64,000 nucleotides of DNA, taken from CAWBLP01 sp963789495. GTDB lineage: Bacteria; Pseudomonadota; Alphaproteobacteria; Acetobacterales; Acetobacteraceae. The notes below the pieces were generated by a model. The model made no database searches and was not told the origin of the DNA. It worked only from the letters and a program-made list of their open reading frames with translations. The translations under genes were made by a program, and so were the position numbers. How positions within the stretch are numbered: position 1 is the first letter of the stretch; every line of letters begins with the position of its first letter. Below, piece by piece: positions 16,961 through 26,231 of the stretch. The stretch is taken from contig CAWBLP010000014.1 of assembly GCA_963789495.1 (NCBI GenBank), positions 165,986 to 229,985 on the forward strand, read 5' to 3'.

Positions 16961-17778
16961 CCCTTTGCTATCCGCCCGACGCCTTCCAGCACGCGGTCCC
17001 AGTCGTCAACCTCTCGATTGTCCGGCTCCACCATCACATGCTGCACGCCGATCGCCTGATAGGCCGCCAGGCGGGATTTCAGCTCCGCGCTATCGGCGCC
17101 ATCCCAGCGGATGCGCATGGATATCGCGAACGCCGAGTCCGGCCGCATCGCACGCAGGCGCTGGATGATGGGAGCCACCTCCTCGGGCGGCAGGCGGCTG
17201 CCATGCCAGCCTTCCAGCTTCGCGGCGCGGGCGAGCTGGGCGTCCGCGGTGCCGCCGATCCAGATCGGGACCGGCACCACCGGCATCGGCTGCATGCGCA
17301 GGGAGGCGATCTCGCCGGTGATGTATTTGGTCTGGAAGCTGACCGGGTCCTGGGTCCAGACCGCCCGCATCATCGCGATGCCTTCGTCCATTCGCCGGCC
17401 GCGCTCACGGAACGGCACACCGAGGGCGGCGAATTCCTCGGCCAGCCAGCCGACCCCGGCGCCCAGGATCAGCCGGCCGCGCGACAGGTTCTGCAGGGTG
17501 GCGAGTTCCTTCGCCAGCGGCAGCGGATGGCGCATCGGCAGCACCAGGACGCTGGTACCCAGACGCACGCGTTTGGTGACCGCCGCCACCCAGGACAGGG
17601 TCACCACCGGATCGTAGAACAGCGGCGACGGCGGATAGGGTGCGCCTTTCGGCACGATGATGTGCTCGCTGACCCAGACATCGGTCAGGCCGAGTTCCTC
17701 GGCACGCATGGCGTGGCGCATGATCAGCTCCGGCGTGGCCTGCGCGCCGGCCTGCGGCAGATGGATGCCAAGCTGCAT
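16957..17778 (-). CDS. LLM-class flavin/F420-dependent oxidoreductase (TIGR03619-like)
   Basis: The 273-residue product is a short luciferase-like oxidoreductase: MQLGIHLPQAG start, AEELGLTDVWVSEHIIVP, RVRLGTSVLVLPMRHPL, LSRGRLILGAGVGWLAEEF and RGRRMDEGI. This set resembles the F420-dependent TIGR03619 group, though in this lineage FMN may be used instead. The ATG at 17776-17778 was chosen because AGGAGGA precedes it and upstream codons lack family similarity. First gene of a two-gene operon with the NtaA/DszA-type gene (4-bp overlap), suggesting both act on one substrate or share a flavin supply. Confidence 0.88.
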   Translation of the reverse strand: MQLGIHLPQAGAQATPELIMRHAMRAEELGLTDVWVSEHIIVPKGAPYPPSPLFYDPVVTLSWVAAVTKRVRLGTSVLVLPMRHPLPLAKELATLQNLSRGRLILGAGVGWLAEEFAALGVPFRERGRRMDEGIAMMRAVWTQDPVSFQTKYITGEIASLRMQPMPVVPVPIWIGGTADAQLARAAKLEGWHGSRLPPEEVAPIIQRLRAMRPDSAFAISMRIRWDGADSAELKSRLAAYQAIGVQHVMVEPDNREVDDWDRVLEGVGRIAKG

Positions 17779-17955
17779 CACGAGTCTCCTCCTGGTTTCC
17801 TGTCCCAAGGGTCCCACACCGCTGCCACCGCGACCACTGCCGCAGCATCGGCGAGGAACCACACCGAACGTCTCACGGTCTGGTCGGATGCATCGGGAAG
17901 ACGGCTCGCTCAGGCTTTCGGTATGCCTGGGACCGGCCGTGCATCCGGCGGGCTC

Positions 17956-19173
17956 TCACGGCCGCAACAGCCAGTCCAGGCCGGCGTCGAACACCTCCGT
18001 CGGCAGCTGCCAGCTTCGCACCGTGGCGTCTCGCTGGTCATCGGCATCGAAGCGGCCGAACCCGAAGGCGTAAGGCTTGCCGGTCGCGGTATAGATTTTC
18101 GCGTGCTGGCGAACCGTGACATGGAACGATTCGAAATCGAGAACCCGCGCGCCATCCGAAGCGAACACCGCGTTCAGCATGCCGGAGCCGGATGGGCCGG
18201 CAATCCGGCGCGCGCGACTGAACCGCATGATCTGGTCCGAGAGCGACAGCGTCTCGGGATAGATGATTGCCAGACCACGGTCCTGCGCCTGCTGTTCCAG
18301 CGCGAATTCATTGCCGAGCCGCCGGTAGTTTGGTGTGCGCAACTGCGCCAGGGTGCGGGAAACATAGAGCGGGTCTTCAGGCAATCGATGCGACGTGCCC
18401 TGATTGGCGCGTTCGGCCAGGCTGCGAAACTCGCGCGCCGTGGTCGAGGAGAAGAAGCCCTCCACATAGAAGTCATTGAAGAACAGCAGCCGGTCGATGG
18501 TACAGCCAAAGATCTCCCGCGGCAGAAGGACCGGCCGCGGCGGCAGGCCCAGCAAGCGGAAAGCATCCAGCAACCAATGTGAGCGTTCGGATGCCACGAC
18601 GAAATCGAACTCCAGCCCCAGCCGGGCCGCGGCGAAGATCTGGGGCATGATGCGAAACAGGAACGAGCCATAATTGCCCGGCTCCAGATCTGCCAGAAAC
18701 AGCCCGACGCCGGAAATCCGCCGTTCGACGCCGTTCCAGAAATGGCAGGCACTCGCTTCGGTGTCGGAGCGTGGCCGCAGCACGAAGGGCTGCCCGTTCG
18801 CGCTGTTGAACTGCAGCAGACGCGCCAGATCCGCCGGCGAAACCACAAGGTCGGGACTGTAAATGCGTCCATCCGCAACCAGGACGGTGGATGAACCGAT
18901 GACCATACCGCCGGCCACATCGTAGAGAATGGTCGGCGGGCAGCGCAGTTGGTAGTTCGCGATATCGGCCAGACAGGACGCATCCTCTGGCGTGCCGAAG
19001 ACCTGCTCCGGACCGACCAATCGGCGCTCCTCCGCGGGCGCGACCACATGCGCCATGTTGTCGGTGGCAACGGTCACGCGCGTGGTTCTGACGGGGATGT
19101 TGTCGAAGCTGTTGCGCTCCCCGTGTTCAAGCGCGGCGCGGAAGCGCTCGATATCCCAGGGGTGATAGCTCAC
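17956..19173 (-). CDS. Glycosyltransferase family 61 (DUF563) protein
   Basis: The 405-residue product carries the GT61/DUF563 signature in its second half: PLYVSRTLAQLRTPNYRRLGN, then LAIIYPETLSLSDQI, FSRARRIAGPSGSGMLNAVF and DFESFHV. GT61 enzymes transfer sugars such as xylose or GlcNAc to glycans; bacterial members often sit in surface polysaccharide loci. No signal peptide, so cytosolic or peripheral. It lies just downstream (260 bp) of the large adhesin gene on the same strand, so it could glycosylate that protein or a surface glycan (inference). Confidence 0.82.
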   Translation of the reverse strand: MSYHPWDIERFRAALEHGERNSFDNIPVRTTRVTVATDNMAHVVAPAEERRLVGPEQVFGTPEDASCLADIANYQLRCPPTILYDVAGGMVIGSSTVLVADGRIYSPDLVVSPADLARLLQFNSANGQPFVLRPRSDTEASACHFWNGVERRISGVGLFLADLEPGNYGSFLFRIMPQIFAAARLGLEFDFVVASERSHWLLDAFRLLGLPPRPVLLPREIFGCTIDRLLFFNDFYVEGFFSSTTAREFRSLAERANQGTSHRLPEDPLYVSRTLAQLRTPNYRRLGNEFALEQQAQDRGLAIIYPETLSLSDQIMRFSRARRIAGPSGSGMLNAVFASDGARVLDFESFHVTVRQHAKIYTATGKPYAFGFGRFDADDQRDATVRSWQLPTEVFDAGLDWLLRP

Positions 19174-19433
19174 CGGCTCGCGCCGCTGGCGAGGCCGAAC
19201 CCGGACGTGGCCGCAACGATGCCATTACGCAGGTTCGTTGACGGGCGGCCGCCGCTCAGGGTCTTGCCAGAAGGCGGACACCGCGTCGCACCCATCTTCG
19301 CCGGGCCGCCCGACAGACCGTGCCGATTCCGTATCGGCATCAGCGGCATCAAGGGAGTCGCAAAGACGTCCATGTCGAAGCGAAGGGGAAGGTTGAAGCT
19401 GTCGAACCGGAGACAGCCGGTGGACCACCTCCC

Positions 19434-22400
19434 CTACGTATGTAGCACCACCGTCCCACCATGCCCATCACTGGCGATGGAGAAGCTGGCATCGGTGTAG
19501 CTGCCGGTCAGGGAGAATGCCGCGCTGTGAGTGCCGTCGCTGAGCGTCAGGGTGCCGGCACTGAACCCCGCCGACGTGGTCCCGTCGACGAACCCCACCG
19601 CGCGCGCATCGATCGTGTCCCCCGCCATGAAGCCCGCGATCGTCGCGCCGAACGAGCCGGTCGTGTCCACCTCCAGCGTGCCGCCGGCATGCAGGAAGCT
19701 CAGCGTCGCCCCGCCGGTCACCGCCGCCGCAAAATCCAGCGTGGCGGCACCATCCAGCAGGAACGTGCCGGCGCCGACCACGGATTGTTCCAGTGCCAGC
19801 GTCCCCGCAGTCACCACCACGACACCGCTGTTGTAGAGCGTCGCGAACACCGTCGTAGTGCCGATCCCGCCCTGTTGCAGGATCGTCCCCGCATTGCTGA
19901 TCACACCGAGGCCGGGGAAGCCCGCGCCGTTGATCGTGCCGTTGCCCTGGATCTCCATCACCGCGCCGACGGCGTTGATCAGCGTCGCGCTGTGCGTGGC
20001 CGCGGCGACATCACCGCCTCCCAGCGTGATCGGGGCGCCGGACCAGGTCAGCGTGCCGTCATTCTCGATCGACCGGCCGCCGTCAAACTGCACGGCGCCC
20101 TGGATCGCGCCACCGGCCAGCAGCGCGGTGCGTCCGCTGCCGGTCTCCACGCCGCCGCTGAGTTGCGCCGGCCGGGTCACGTAAAGATAGCCGGTCCCGG
20201 ACAGCACGCCGCCGCTCTGGGTGAAGCCATCAGTGAACGGGAAATTGCCGCCCAACTCCAGGCTGCCGCCAGTGAGCGAGAGCGATTGGCCAAACGACAC
20301 GCCGGACACCGCGGACAGATCGACCGTGCCGGCCTGCACCATTGTATTGCCGGCGACATACGGCCCACCGGTGAAATTGAAACTCCCGCCCAGCCCGGTC
20401 GAGGGCACCGTGCCGAATTGCAGCACCGCGGTGGGTGCCACGTACAGATTGCCTGCATTCGAGGTTCCGCCGCCATTCAGACTGAGCACGCCGCTCTGCA
20501 CCTGCAGCCCGCCGGTGTTGTTCAGCACCGCATCGATATCGGTCCGCCCGGCGCCGGCGAACACCGCGATCACCCCAGCATTGTTGACCACGCCGCTGCC
20601 CACCCCCGGAGCGGAGATGCGGCCATCCGCCGTCACGTAGAGCGTGGCGCCCGAAACATTGGCGAGCGTGCCGGCATGCGTCACCGCCGCGGCGTCGCCG
20701 GTGCCCAAAGTGATATTGCCTGACGACCAGTTCATCCAGCCGTCATTCTCCACCGTTCGCCCGCCATCGAGCTGGAACGACCCGCCGATAACGCTGGTGC
20801 CGATCAGCCGGGTGATCGCCGGCCCGCTCTGCGCGCCGCCGGTCAGCGCCGCACCGCCATACACGGCGAGCAGTTCACTGCCTCGCAGCAGGCCACCGCT
20901 TTGCAGCAGCGCGCCTTGCACCACCGCGTTGCCCTGGCTGCCCAGCAGCAACGCGCCGGCGGTGAGCCGCAACTGATTGACGAACATCGCCCCGCTCGCC
21001 GTGGACACATCCAACGTGGCGCCGGTGATGGCGGTGGAACCGGCGGCGTATGGCCCGCTGGCGATGCTGAACGTGCCGCCGGGCATATCGCCGGGCAGGC
21101 CGCCGAACTGCACCACGGCGCCGCTGGTGACGTAGAGATGCGCGCCGTCCGAGCTGCCGCCGCCGTTCAGGCTCAGCGTGCCGCTCTGCACCTGGATGAA
21201 GCCCGGATTGTCGACGAAGGCGTCAATATCGGTCTCCCCCGTGCCGGCGAACACCGCGGTCACACCGGCATTGGCGAAGTGGCTGGCGCCCGCGACCGGG
21301 TTGGCGATGCGACCATTCGCGGTGACGTAGAAGGTCGCGCCGGCGACGTTGGTGAGCGTGCCGCTATGGGTGACGGCATCGGGGTCATTGGCTCCGAGGG
21401 CGATGCTGCCCGAGGACCAGTTCAGCCAGCCGTTGTTCTCAACCGTGCGGCCGTCATCGAGCTGGAATAATCCACCGATCACACTGGTGCCGATCAGCCG
21501 GGTCAAGCCGCTGCCGCTTTGCACCCCGCCGACCAGATTGCCGCCATTGAATACCGTGAGCGTGCCGCTGCCCGACAGGATCGGGCTATCGCCGACGGCG
21601 GATTGGGTGAGACCCGAATCCACCTGGGCGTTCAAGGTTCCCATTACCAGGCCGCCGGCGGATAGCCGCAGCCTGCCGAACAGCAGGCCGGACGCGGCCT
21701 GCGCGTCCAGCGTGGTGCCGCTGATGACTGTGTCCGGGGCGCTGTACTGGCCGCCGGTCAGCACGAAACGCGCCGCTGCGGGTCCCTCCGGCGCGGTGCC
21801 GAACAGCAGGGTGCCGCCCGGCCCCACCTGCAGCGATCCGGCGTCCGAGGTGCCGCCGGCGTTCACCGCGAGCGTGCCCTGCGCCACCATCACGCTGCCG
21901 ATATTCACCAAGGGAACGTCGAACGACGCGATGCCGGCCCCGCCATCCACCAGAATGGTGCCGGCATTGGCGATGATCGGCCCGCCGCCCCCGACGCCGC
22001 TGAGCCGCTGGCCGCCGGGAACAATGGAAAACTCGGCACCCGCCGCATTGGACAGCCGGGGACTCACCGTCAGATCGCCATCCAGGACGATGGTCCCGCC
22101 GGTCCAGCGCAGGTCGGAGCCATTGTCCAACCCGCCAAGGTCCAGCGTGCCGCCAGCCATGACGAAGCGGCCCGCCGTGTTGGTCAGGCTGTGCAGCTGG
22201 TGCGCAGCGTCGCCGAACAACACGGTCGGTCGATCGGCGAAATCGATGCTGGCATCGGACGCCACATCCGGCACGGTGCCACTGGCCCATCGGGTCGGAT
22301 CGTCGAACACGCCGGAGACATCGGTCCGCCAGCCCGCCGGTGCCAGCAGCCGGTACGGGCTGACGATCTTCGCGATCGCCTGTGCATCGTCGCTTAACTG

Positions 22401-24332
22401 GGACGCGGTCAGGCCGAGGCCTGGCGTGCCGGCATTGGTGAACTGGATCGAGGTCAGCATGCCGCTGGCAGCGAGCGTCTCCAGCATGTCCAGCCGCGCC
22501 AGGACATTGCTCGCGCTATCCACCACCTGGATGGCATCGCCCGCGACGAAGCCCTGAATGCCGGACGGTGCGAAGCTCGGCAGGTCGGCGATGGTCAGAG
22601 TCCCGCCGGTGCCGCTGAACTGGATGGACTGCGAGCCGTCCACCGGCCCGGCCAGGGTCAGGCTACCGCCGGCGATCTTCAGCACCCCCGTGCTGCCATA
22701 GGCGGCGCTGATTCCGCTGGCGATGGTGCCGGCGTCGCCGCTGGTGGCCAGCACCGTACCGCTGTTCACCGTCGTCACGCTCGAGTCGACGTGGCCGGAC
22801 GCCCCCAGACGCAACACCGCGTCGGCGGCGACCTCCACGAAGCCGGTGCCGGTCACGCTGCCGGTCACCGCCAGGGTCCCGCCAGTGGCCCTCACGAAGC
22901 CGGAATCGGCGATCGGCGTGGCCAGCGTGCCGTAGCCCTGCACAGTGGTGCCGATGGCGACCGACAGGCCAGCGGCGGCCACCCGGCCATTCGCCAGTTG
23001 CAGCAGCCCGTTGGAGATCACCACGCTGCCCGGCGTCATAACCGCTCCGGCCTGGATCAGGGTGCCGCCATTGATCAGCAGCGCGTCGCTGGCGATGGTG
23101 CCGGCCGCGGTCAGCGTGGCGGTGCCGCCGCCGAACGCCAGCGCGCCGACACCGCTGACCTGGCCGGCGAAGCTGCCACCGGCGTCGAATTGCAGCGTGC
23201 CGCTGGACACCACGATCTGGCCTGTGTCGTACATCGCCACGCCGACGTGGCTGATCTGGGTGCCGCCGGTTTTGCTGAGGATGCCGGAATTGACGAAGCT
23301 GTAGTTGCCGCCGGGCGCGAACACCTTGACCGCGATGTCGTCGGTGAAGGCAAACAGCGCGCCCGGCTGGTTCACCAGCCTGGCGCTGTCGCCTGAAGTG
23401 ACGCCGACCCCCAGGTCCGCCGCGGCCAGCACGGTGCCGGCATTCTGCCAGGTCGCGCCATTGCCCAGCAGCACCTGGACATCACCCCAGGCGGTCAGGG
23501 CCACCGTTCCCGTGCTGGTCAGCGTGCCGGCCCCGGTCAACAGCGCCATGTTGTGCGCAGCGGACCCGAACTGCACGTCGCCGGCGAAATTGACGACGCT
23601 GCTGGTGCCGGCCGGCAAGGCAAACGCGCCTGCCAGATGCACCGAACCGACATCGCCGCCGATACTGCCGCCGAGCACGCCGCCGGCCAGCAGCTCCAAT
23701 GTGCCGGTATTGGCGACGATCAGACCGGAATTGGTCACCGGTACAAGCAGGCTGCTGATACCGGTACCGCCGAGTTTTGCCAGCGTTCCGTTGTTGACGA
23801 AGGCGAAATTCGCCGATGCCGCGGCGGCTGTCAGCAACCCGGTCTGATCGACCGAAAGTCCGAACAACGCGCCCGGCTGATTGATGATTGTTGCGCTGTC
23901 CGACGCGGTCGAGCCGAGGCTGACCACACCGGTTTCCAGGACCAGGCCGGTGTTGATCCAGCTCACACCATCGGCGAGGCGCAGCGCGATGCCACCATTG
24001 TCCGACGCGGGCACGCTGGCGACCGCGCTGGTGGCAAGCGTGCCGCCTCCGCCGATCGTGCTGACGAGCCCGCCAAGCTGCACCGCATTGGGCAGCGTCA
24101 GACTATGGCCGTTGAGGTCGAAGCTGCCGACTGCTCCCGGCAGGGTCAGCGCCAGCACGCCGGCAAACACGCCATCGGCGGACAGGGTTATTCCGGTGAT
24201 GTCGACCACAGCGGTATCGCTGTCGACCGGCGGCTGATCCGCGGGTGCGAGCGTGCCCAGTTCATCGGCAATCTGCCAGCCGGATGCCAGGTCGAAACTG
24301 CCCGTGCCGCCGCGCCAGTAGAATGTGGACAT
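19434..24332 (-). CDS. Giant repeat-built adhesin-like protein, probably type I secreted
   Basis: A 1632-residue protein rich in Gly, Ser, Thr, Ala and Val, made of short beta-strand repeats of the type 'N.GTL.V..G' that predict a long beta-helix or beta-solenoid. From about residue 1000 there are two and a half large tandem repeats of ~230 residues, recognisable by the recurring TRLIGTSVIGG, GGRTVENDGWMNWSSG, TLYVTADGRI and VQSGVLSLNGGG. No Sec signal: it begins MSTFYWRGGTGSFDLASGW. The C-terminus (FMAGDTIDARAVGF ... FSIASDGHGGTVVLHT) resembles the end of type I-secreted alphaproteobacterial surface proteins. GGGAG precedes the ATG at 24330-24332. No type I transporter genes are nearby. Function inferred: cell-surface or released adhesin. 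Confidence 0.8.
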   Translation of the reverse strand: MSTFYWRGGTGSFDLASGWQIADELGTLAPADQPPVDSDTAVVDITGITLSADGVFAGVLALTLPGAVGSFDLNGHSLTLPNAVQLGGLVSTIGGGGTLATSAVASVPASDNGGIALRLADGVSWINTGLVLETGVVSLGSTASDSATIINQPGALFGLSVDQTGLLTAAAASANFAFVNNGTLAKLGGTGISSLLVPVTNSGLIVANTGTLELLAGGVLGGSIGGDVGSVHLAGAFALPAGTSSVVNFAGDVQFGSAAHNMALLTGAGTLTSTGTVALTAWGDVQVLLGNGATWQNAGTVLAAADLGVGVTSGDSARLVNQPGALFAFTDDIAVKVFAPGGNYSFVNSGILSKTGGTQISHVGVAMYDTGQIVVSSGTLQFDAGGSFAGQVSGVGALAFGGGTATLTAAGTIASDALLINGGTLIQAGAVMTPGSVVISNGLLQLANGRVAAAGLSVAIGTTVQGYGTLATPIADSGFVRATGGTLAVTGSVTGTGFVEVAADAVLRLGASGHVDSSVTTVNSGTVLATSGDAGTIASGISAAYGSTGVLKIAGGSLTLAGPVDGSQSIQFSGTGGTLTIADLPSFAPSGIQGFVAGDAIQVVDSASNVLARLDMLETLAASGMLTSIQFTNAGTPGLGLTASQLSDDAQAIAKIVSPYRLLAPAGWRTDVSGVFDDPTRWASGTVPDVASDASIDFADRPTVLFGDAAHQLHSLTNTAGRFVMAGGTLDLGGLDNGSDLRWTGGTIVLDGDLTVSPRLSNAAGAEFSIVPGGQRLSGVGGGGPIIANAGTILVDGGAGIASFDVPLVNIGSVMVAQGTLAVNAGGTSDAGSLQVGPGGTLLFGTAPEGPAAARFVLTGGQYSAPDTVISGTTLDAQAASGLLFGRLRLSAGGLVMGTLNAQVDSGLTQSAVGDSPILSGSGTLTVFNGGNLVGGVQSGSGLTRLIGTSVIGGLFQLDDGRTVENNGWLNWSSGSIALGANDPDAVTHSGTLTNVAGATFYVTANGRIANPVAGASHFANAGVTAVFAGTGETDIDAFVDNPGFIQVQSGTLSLNGGGSSDGAHLYVTSGAVVQFGGLPGDMPGGTFSIASGPYAAGSTAITGATLDVSTASGAMFVNQLRLTAGALLLGSQGNAVVQGALLQSGGLLRGSELLAVYGGAALTGGAQSGPAITRLIGTSVIGGSFQLDGGRTVENDGWMNWSSGNITLGTGDAAAVTHAGTLANVSGATLYVTADGRISAPGVGSGVVNNAGVIAVFAGAGRTDIDAVLNNTGGLQVQSGVLSLNGGGTSNAGNLYVAPTAVLQFGTVPSTGLGGSFNFTGGPYVAGNTMVQAGTVDLSAVSGVSFGQSLSLTGGSLELGGNFPFTDGFTQSGGVLSGTGYLYVTRPAQLSGGVETGSGRTALLAGGAIQGAVQFDGGRSIENDGTLTWSGAPITLGGGDVAAATHSATLINAVGAVMEIQGNGTINGAGFPGLGVISNAGTILQQGGIGTTTVFATLYNSGVVVVTAGTLALEQSVVGAGTFLLDGAATLDFAAAVTGGATLSFLHAGGTLEVDTTGSFGATIAGFMAGDTIDARAVGFVDGTTSAGFSAGTLTLSDGTHSAAFSLTGSYTDASFSIASDGHGGTVVLHT

Positions 24333-24726
24333 GCGTTGCTCCCGTATCGGTGCGGCGGCCAGCGGCCCATTGCCTGCTTGCGGGCGGCGATCAACGCCCA
24401 CGTGCCCGGGTCGGATCGCACCGTGCGCGCGACACACGTCATCCGACCGCGCCGGCGCAGTGATCGCGCGTGACACAGAATGTGCGTGCGCCGGCACCCG
24501 ATACGGCGGCCGAACGGTGCCGACGGTGCCAAAGAGTGGTTAGGAATTCGTCAATCGACGCAGCCGGTTTCCGAAGGCCGGCGGTGACGCATCATGCGGA
24601 TCGACCGCGCCCGCAGGCTTTGTCTGTCATTTTCGCGGACGCCTTTGCGCGATGGATCAGCGCAGTGGGCATGTCCGGTTCGCGTCCCGGACGGACGGTT
24701 CGCGTCCCGGACCGGCCGCTTTGTGT
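24333..24726. other. Non-coding gap upstream of the giant adhesin
   Basis: About 390 bp with no credible gene. It should hold the promoter of the adhesin gene, but I cannot point to clear -35/-10 boxes. Near the IS edge the 16-mer GGTTCGCGTCCCGGAC occurs twice with a 20-bp period (24678 and 24698). Confidence 0.5.
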
Positions 24727-26041
24727 CATGGCCGGGACAAGTCCACGCCTGTCCGGTCCATTTGTTACGCCCACGATACTCTCTGTGCGGCATTTTGACC
24801 CGGGCAGGGCTGAAGCGAGCCCGGTGTGGATCGGAGCCTGTCGAGTGGCTTGCGATGCATGATGTTCGCCCGCACCAGGCGGGCGAGGCGGGTCAGGCTC
24901 TCGACGACCGTCTCAGCGCCGTGAGCGAGCTTGATCAGCACGAAGGCGATCAACGCCACCGCGACCTGGATGCGCACCGCGTTCTCGCTGGTGCCGTAGA
25001 CGTGGCGCATCTTCAGGGTCTGCTTGATCCAGCGGAAGAACATCTCGATCGCCCAGCGCCGCTTGTAGAGAGCGGCAATCTCGCTCGCCGGGGCATCGAG
25101 ATCATCGCTCATGATGCGCAGGATCTTGCCGGTCTCGGTCATGACCCTGACCTCGCGGATGGCGTTCTGCATCGGGTTGCGGCGGCTCCTGGCCATCCGT
25201 CCGGGCAGAAAGCCGATCCGGTCGGAGAGGATGTTGTCGGCTCCCTCCGCCACCGCCAGGGTCTCGATAATCTCCAGCGGCGTGTTGGACTTCAGCCGCG
25301 TCACGATCCGGCAGCCGGCCTCATCGAGTTCCACCCCCCAGCCGAAGTCGTAGTAGCCGAGGTCGAACACGTAGGTGGCGCCGCTCTCGATGGGCATCTG
25401 CCTGGCCGCGGTGATGTCGTTCACCCGGGCCGGTGTGATCGCGAGATAGAGCGGGGTGTCGGCATCGGGATCGTAGACAATGTGCGCCTTGGCACCGCAG
25501 ACGTTGGCGGAAAAGCGAGACCAGTCGGCACTCAGGCTGTTCAGCGGCAGGCCGGTGCCGTCGATCACCCGCACACAGTTCGCAAGCTCCTGGCGCAGTT
25601 GCGCCCGAGCTTGCCCATGATCGCAAACAGCAGGCCGATGAACACCGCACCCGGACGCAGCGCAGAGGCGTCGGCCAGCGTCGAGCGGCGTGCGCGGGGC
25701 AGGGTGGCGTGATAGCGGCGGGCGTCGTGGCTCTCCAGCATGGCCTCGACGTCGCGCAGGCTGTGGGCCTCCGGGACCTGGGCGAACAGCAGTGCCAGCA
25801 GGAACTCCTTGGTGGGCAGCTTGCGCACGCCGCGATCGGCGTCGTGTTCGTCGATGAGCCGCTCGAGCGTGCCCCAAGGCAAGTGGCCGGCCAACTGGCG
25901 GAATATCGTATTGTGATGGGGCACGGCGTTGGGCTCTCTCATGTTCAATTCGTCGGGAAGCGACTCGAACCAAGTCGAATCAACGCCGTGCGCCAACGCC
26001 AGCAAAATGAACCGGACAGAGGTGGGTCAAGCCCGGTCATG
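24727..26041 (-). mobile_element. IS4-family insertion sequence
   Basis: About 1.3 kb bounded by imperfect inverted repeats: left 24727-24766 (CATGGCCGGGACAAGTCCAC then CTGTCCGGTCCATTT) and the reverse complement of the right end at 26000-26041 (CATGACCGGGCTTGACCCAC then CTGTCCGGTTCATTT). Roughly 30 of 43 positions match. It encloses one transposase gene on the minus strand, whose stop codon lies at the inner edge of the left repeat. No convincing target duplication is visible next to the ends. Confidence 0.75.
24765..25942 (-). pseudogene. IS4-family DDE transposase (DUF4372 + DDE), frame broken
   Basis: The N-terminal part (HHNTIFRQLAGHLPW, DADRGVRKLPTKEFLLALLF, EAHSLRDVEAML) is the DUF4372 domain of IS4-type transposases; the C-terminal part has VIDGTGLPLNSL, YVFDLGYYDFGW and the signature YKRRWAIEMFFRWIKQTLKM with the catalytic Glu. 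The two halves are in different frames and join near 25601-25608, where AAGCTCGGGCGC would need one more C to read KLRAQLRQEL. There is no slippery heptamer, so this is a one-base deletion or sequence error rather than programmed frameshifting. An in-frame ATG at 26003-26005 is an alternative start. Confidence 0.8.
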
Positions 26042-26045
26042 ACGC

Positions 26046-26207
26046 GAGAAGCGTGCTGCTCCATGGGAAGTGTGCTGTTCGGCGAGAAGCGTGCCGCTCC
26101 GCGGGAAATGTGCTGTCGGCGGCAGGCGGGCAGCCCGCACACCCCGTTTTACTCTAGATTTTGGCGCGTTACTCTGGATCTTGGCGTGTTACTCTGGATC
26201 TTGGCGC
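26046..26207. repeat. Tandem repeats beside the IS element
   Basis: Two ~38-bp units (26046-26083 and 26084-26120) each run GAGAAGCGTG-C/T-GCTCC ... GTGCTG, followed by three 20-bp units at 26148-26207 of the form GTTACTCTGGATCTTGGCGC. A related degenerate stretch (GGGAAGTGTGCCGC ... CTTTACTCC) occurs at about 43160-43245. No gene is visible here. The units may be remnants of a mobile element. Confidence 0.7.
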
Positions 26208-26231
26208 GGCTTTACCGTGACACAGCACGCG

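Noticed and set aside
19170..19373. 67-codon frame overlapping the GT61 start by 4 bp
   Set aside because: An ATGA overlap is suggestive, but the product has no helix pattern or motif and no ribosome-binding site.
24765..25942. Programmed frameshift in the IS4-type transposase
   Set aside because: The junction AAGCTCGGGCGC has no slippery heptamer, unlike the A8 run at 63304; a plain indel is more likely.
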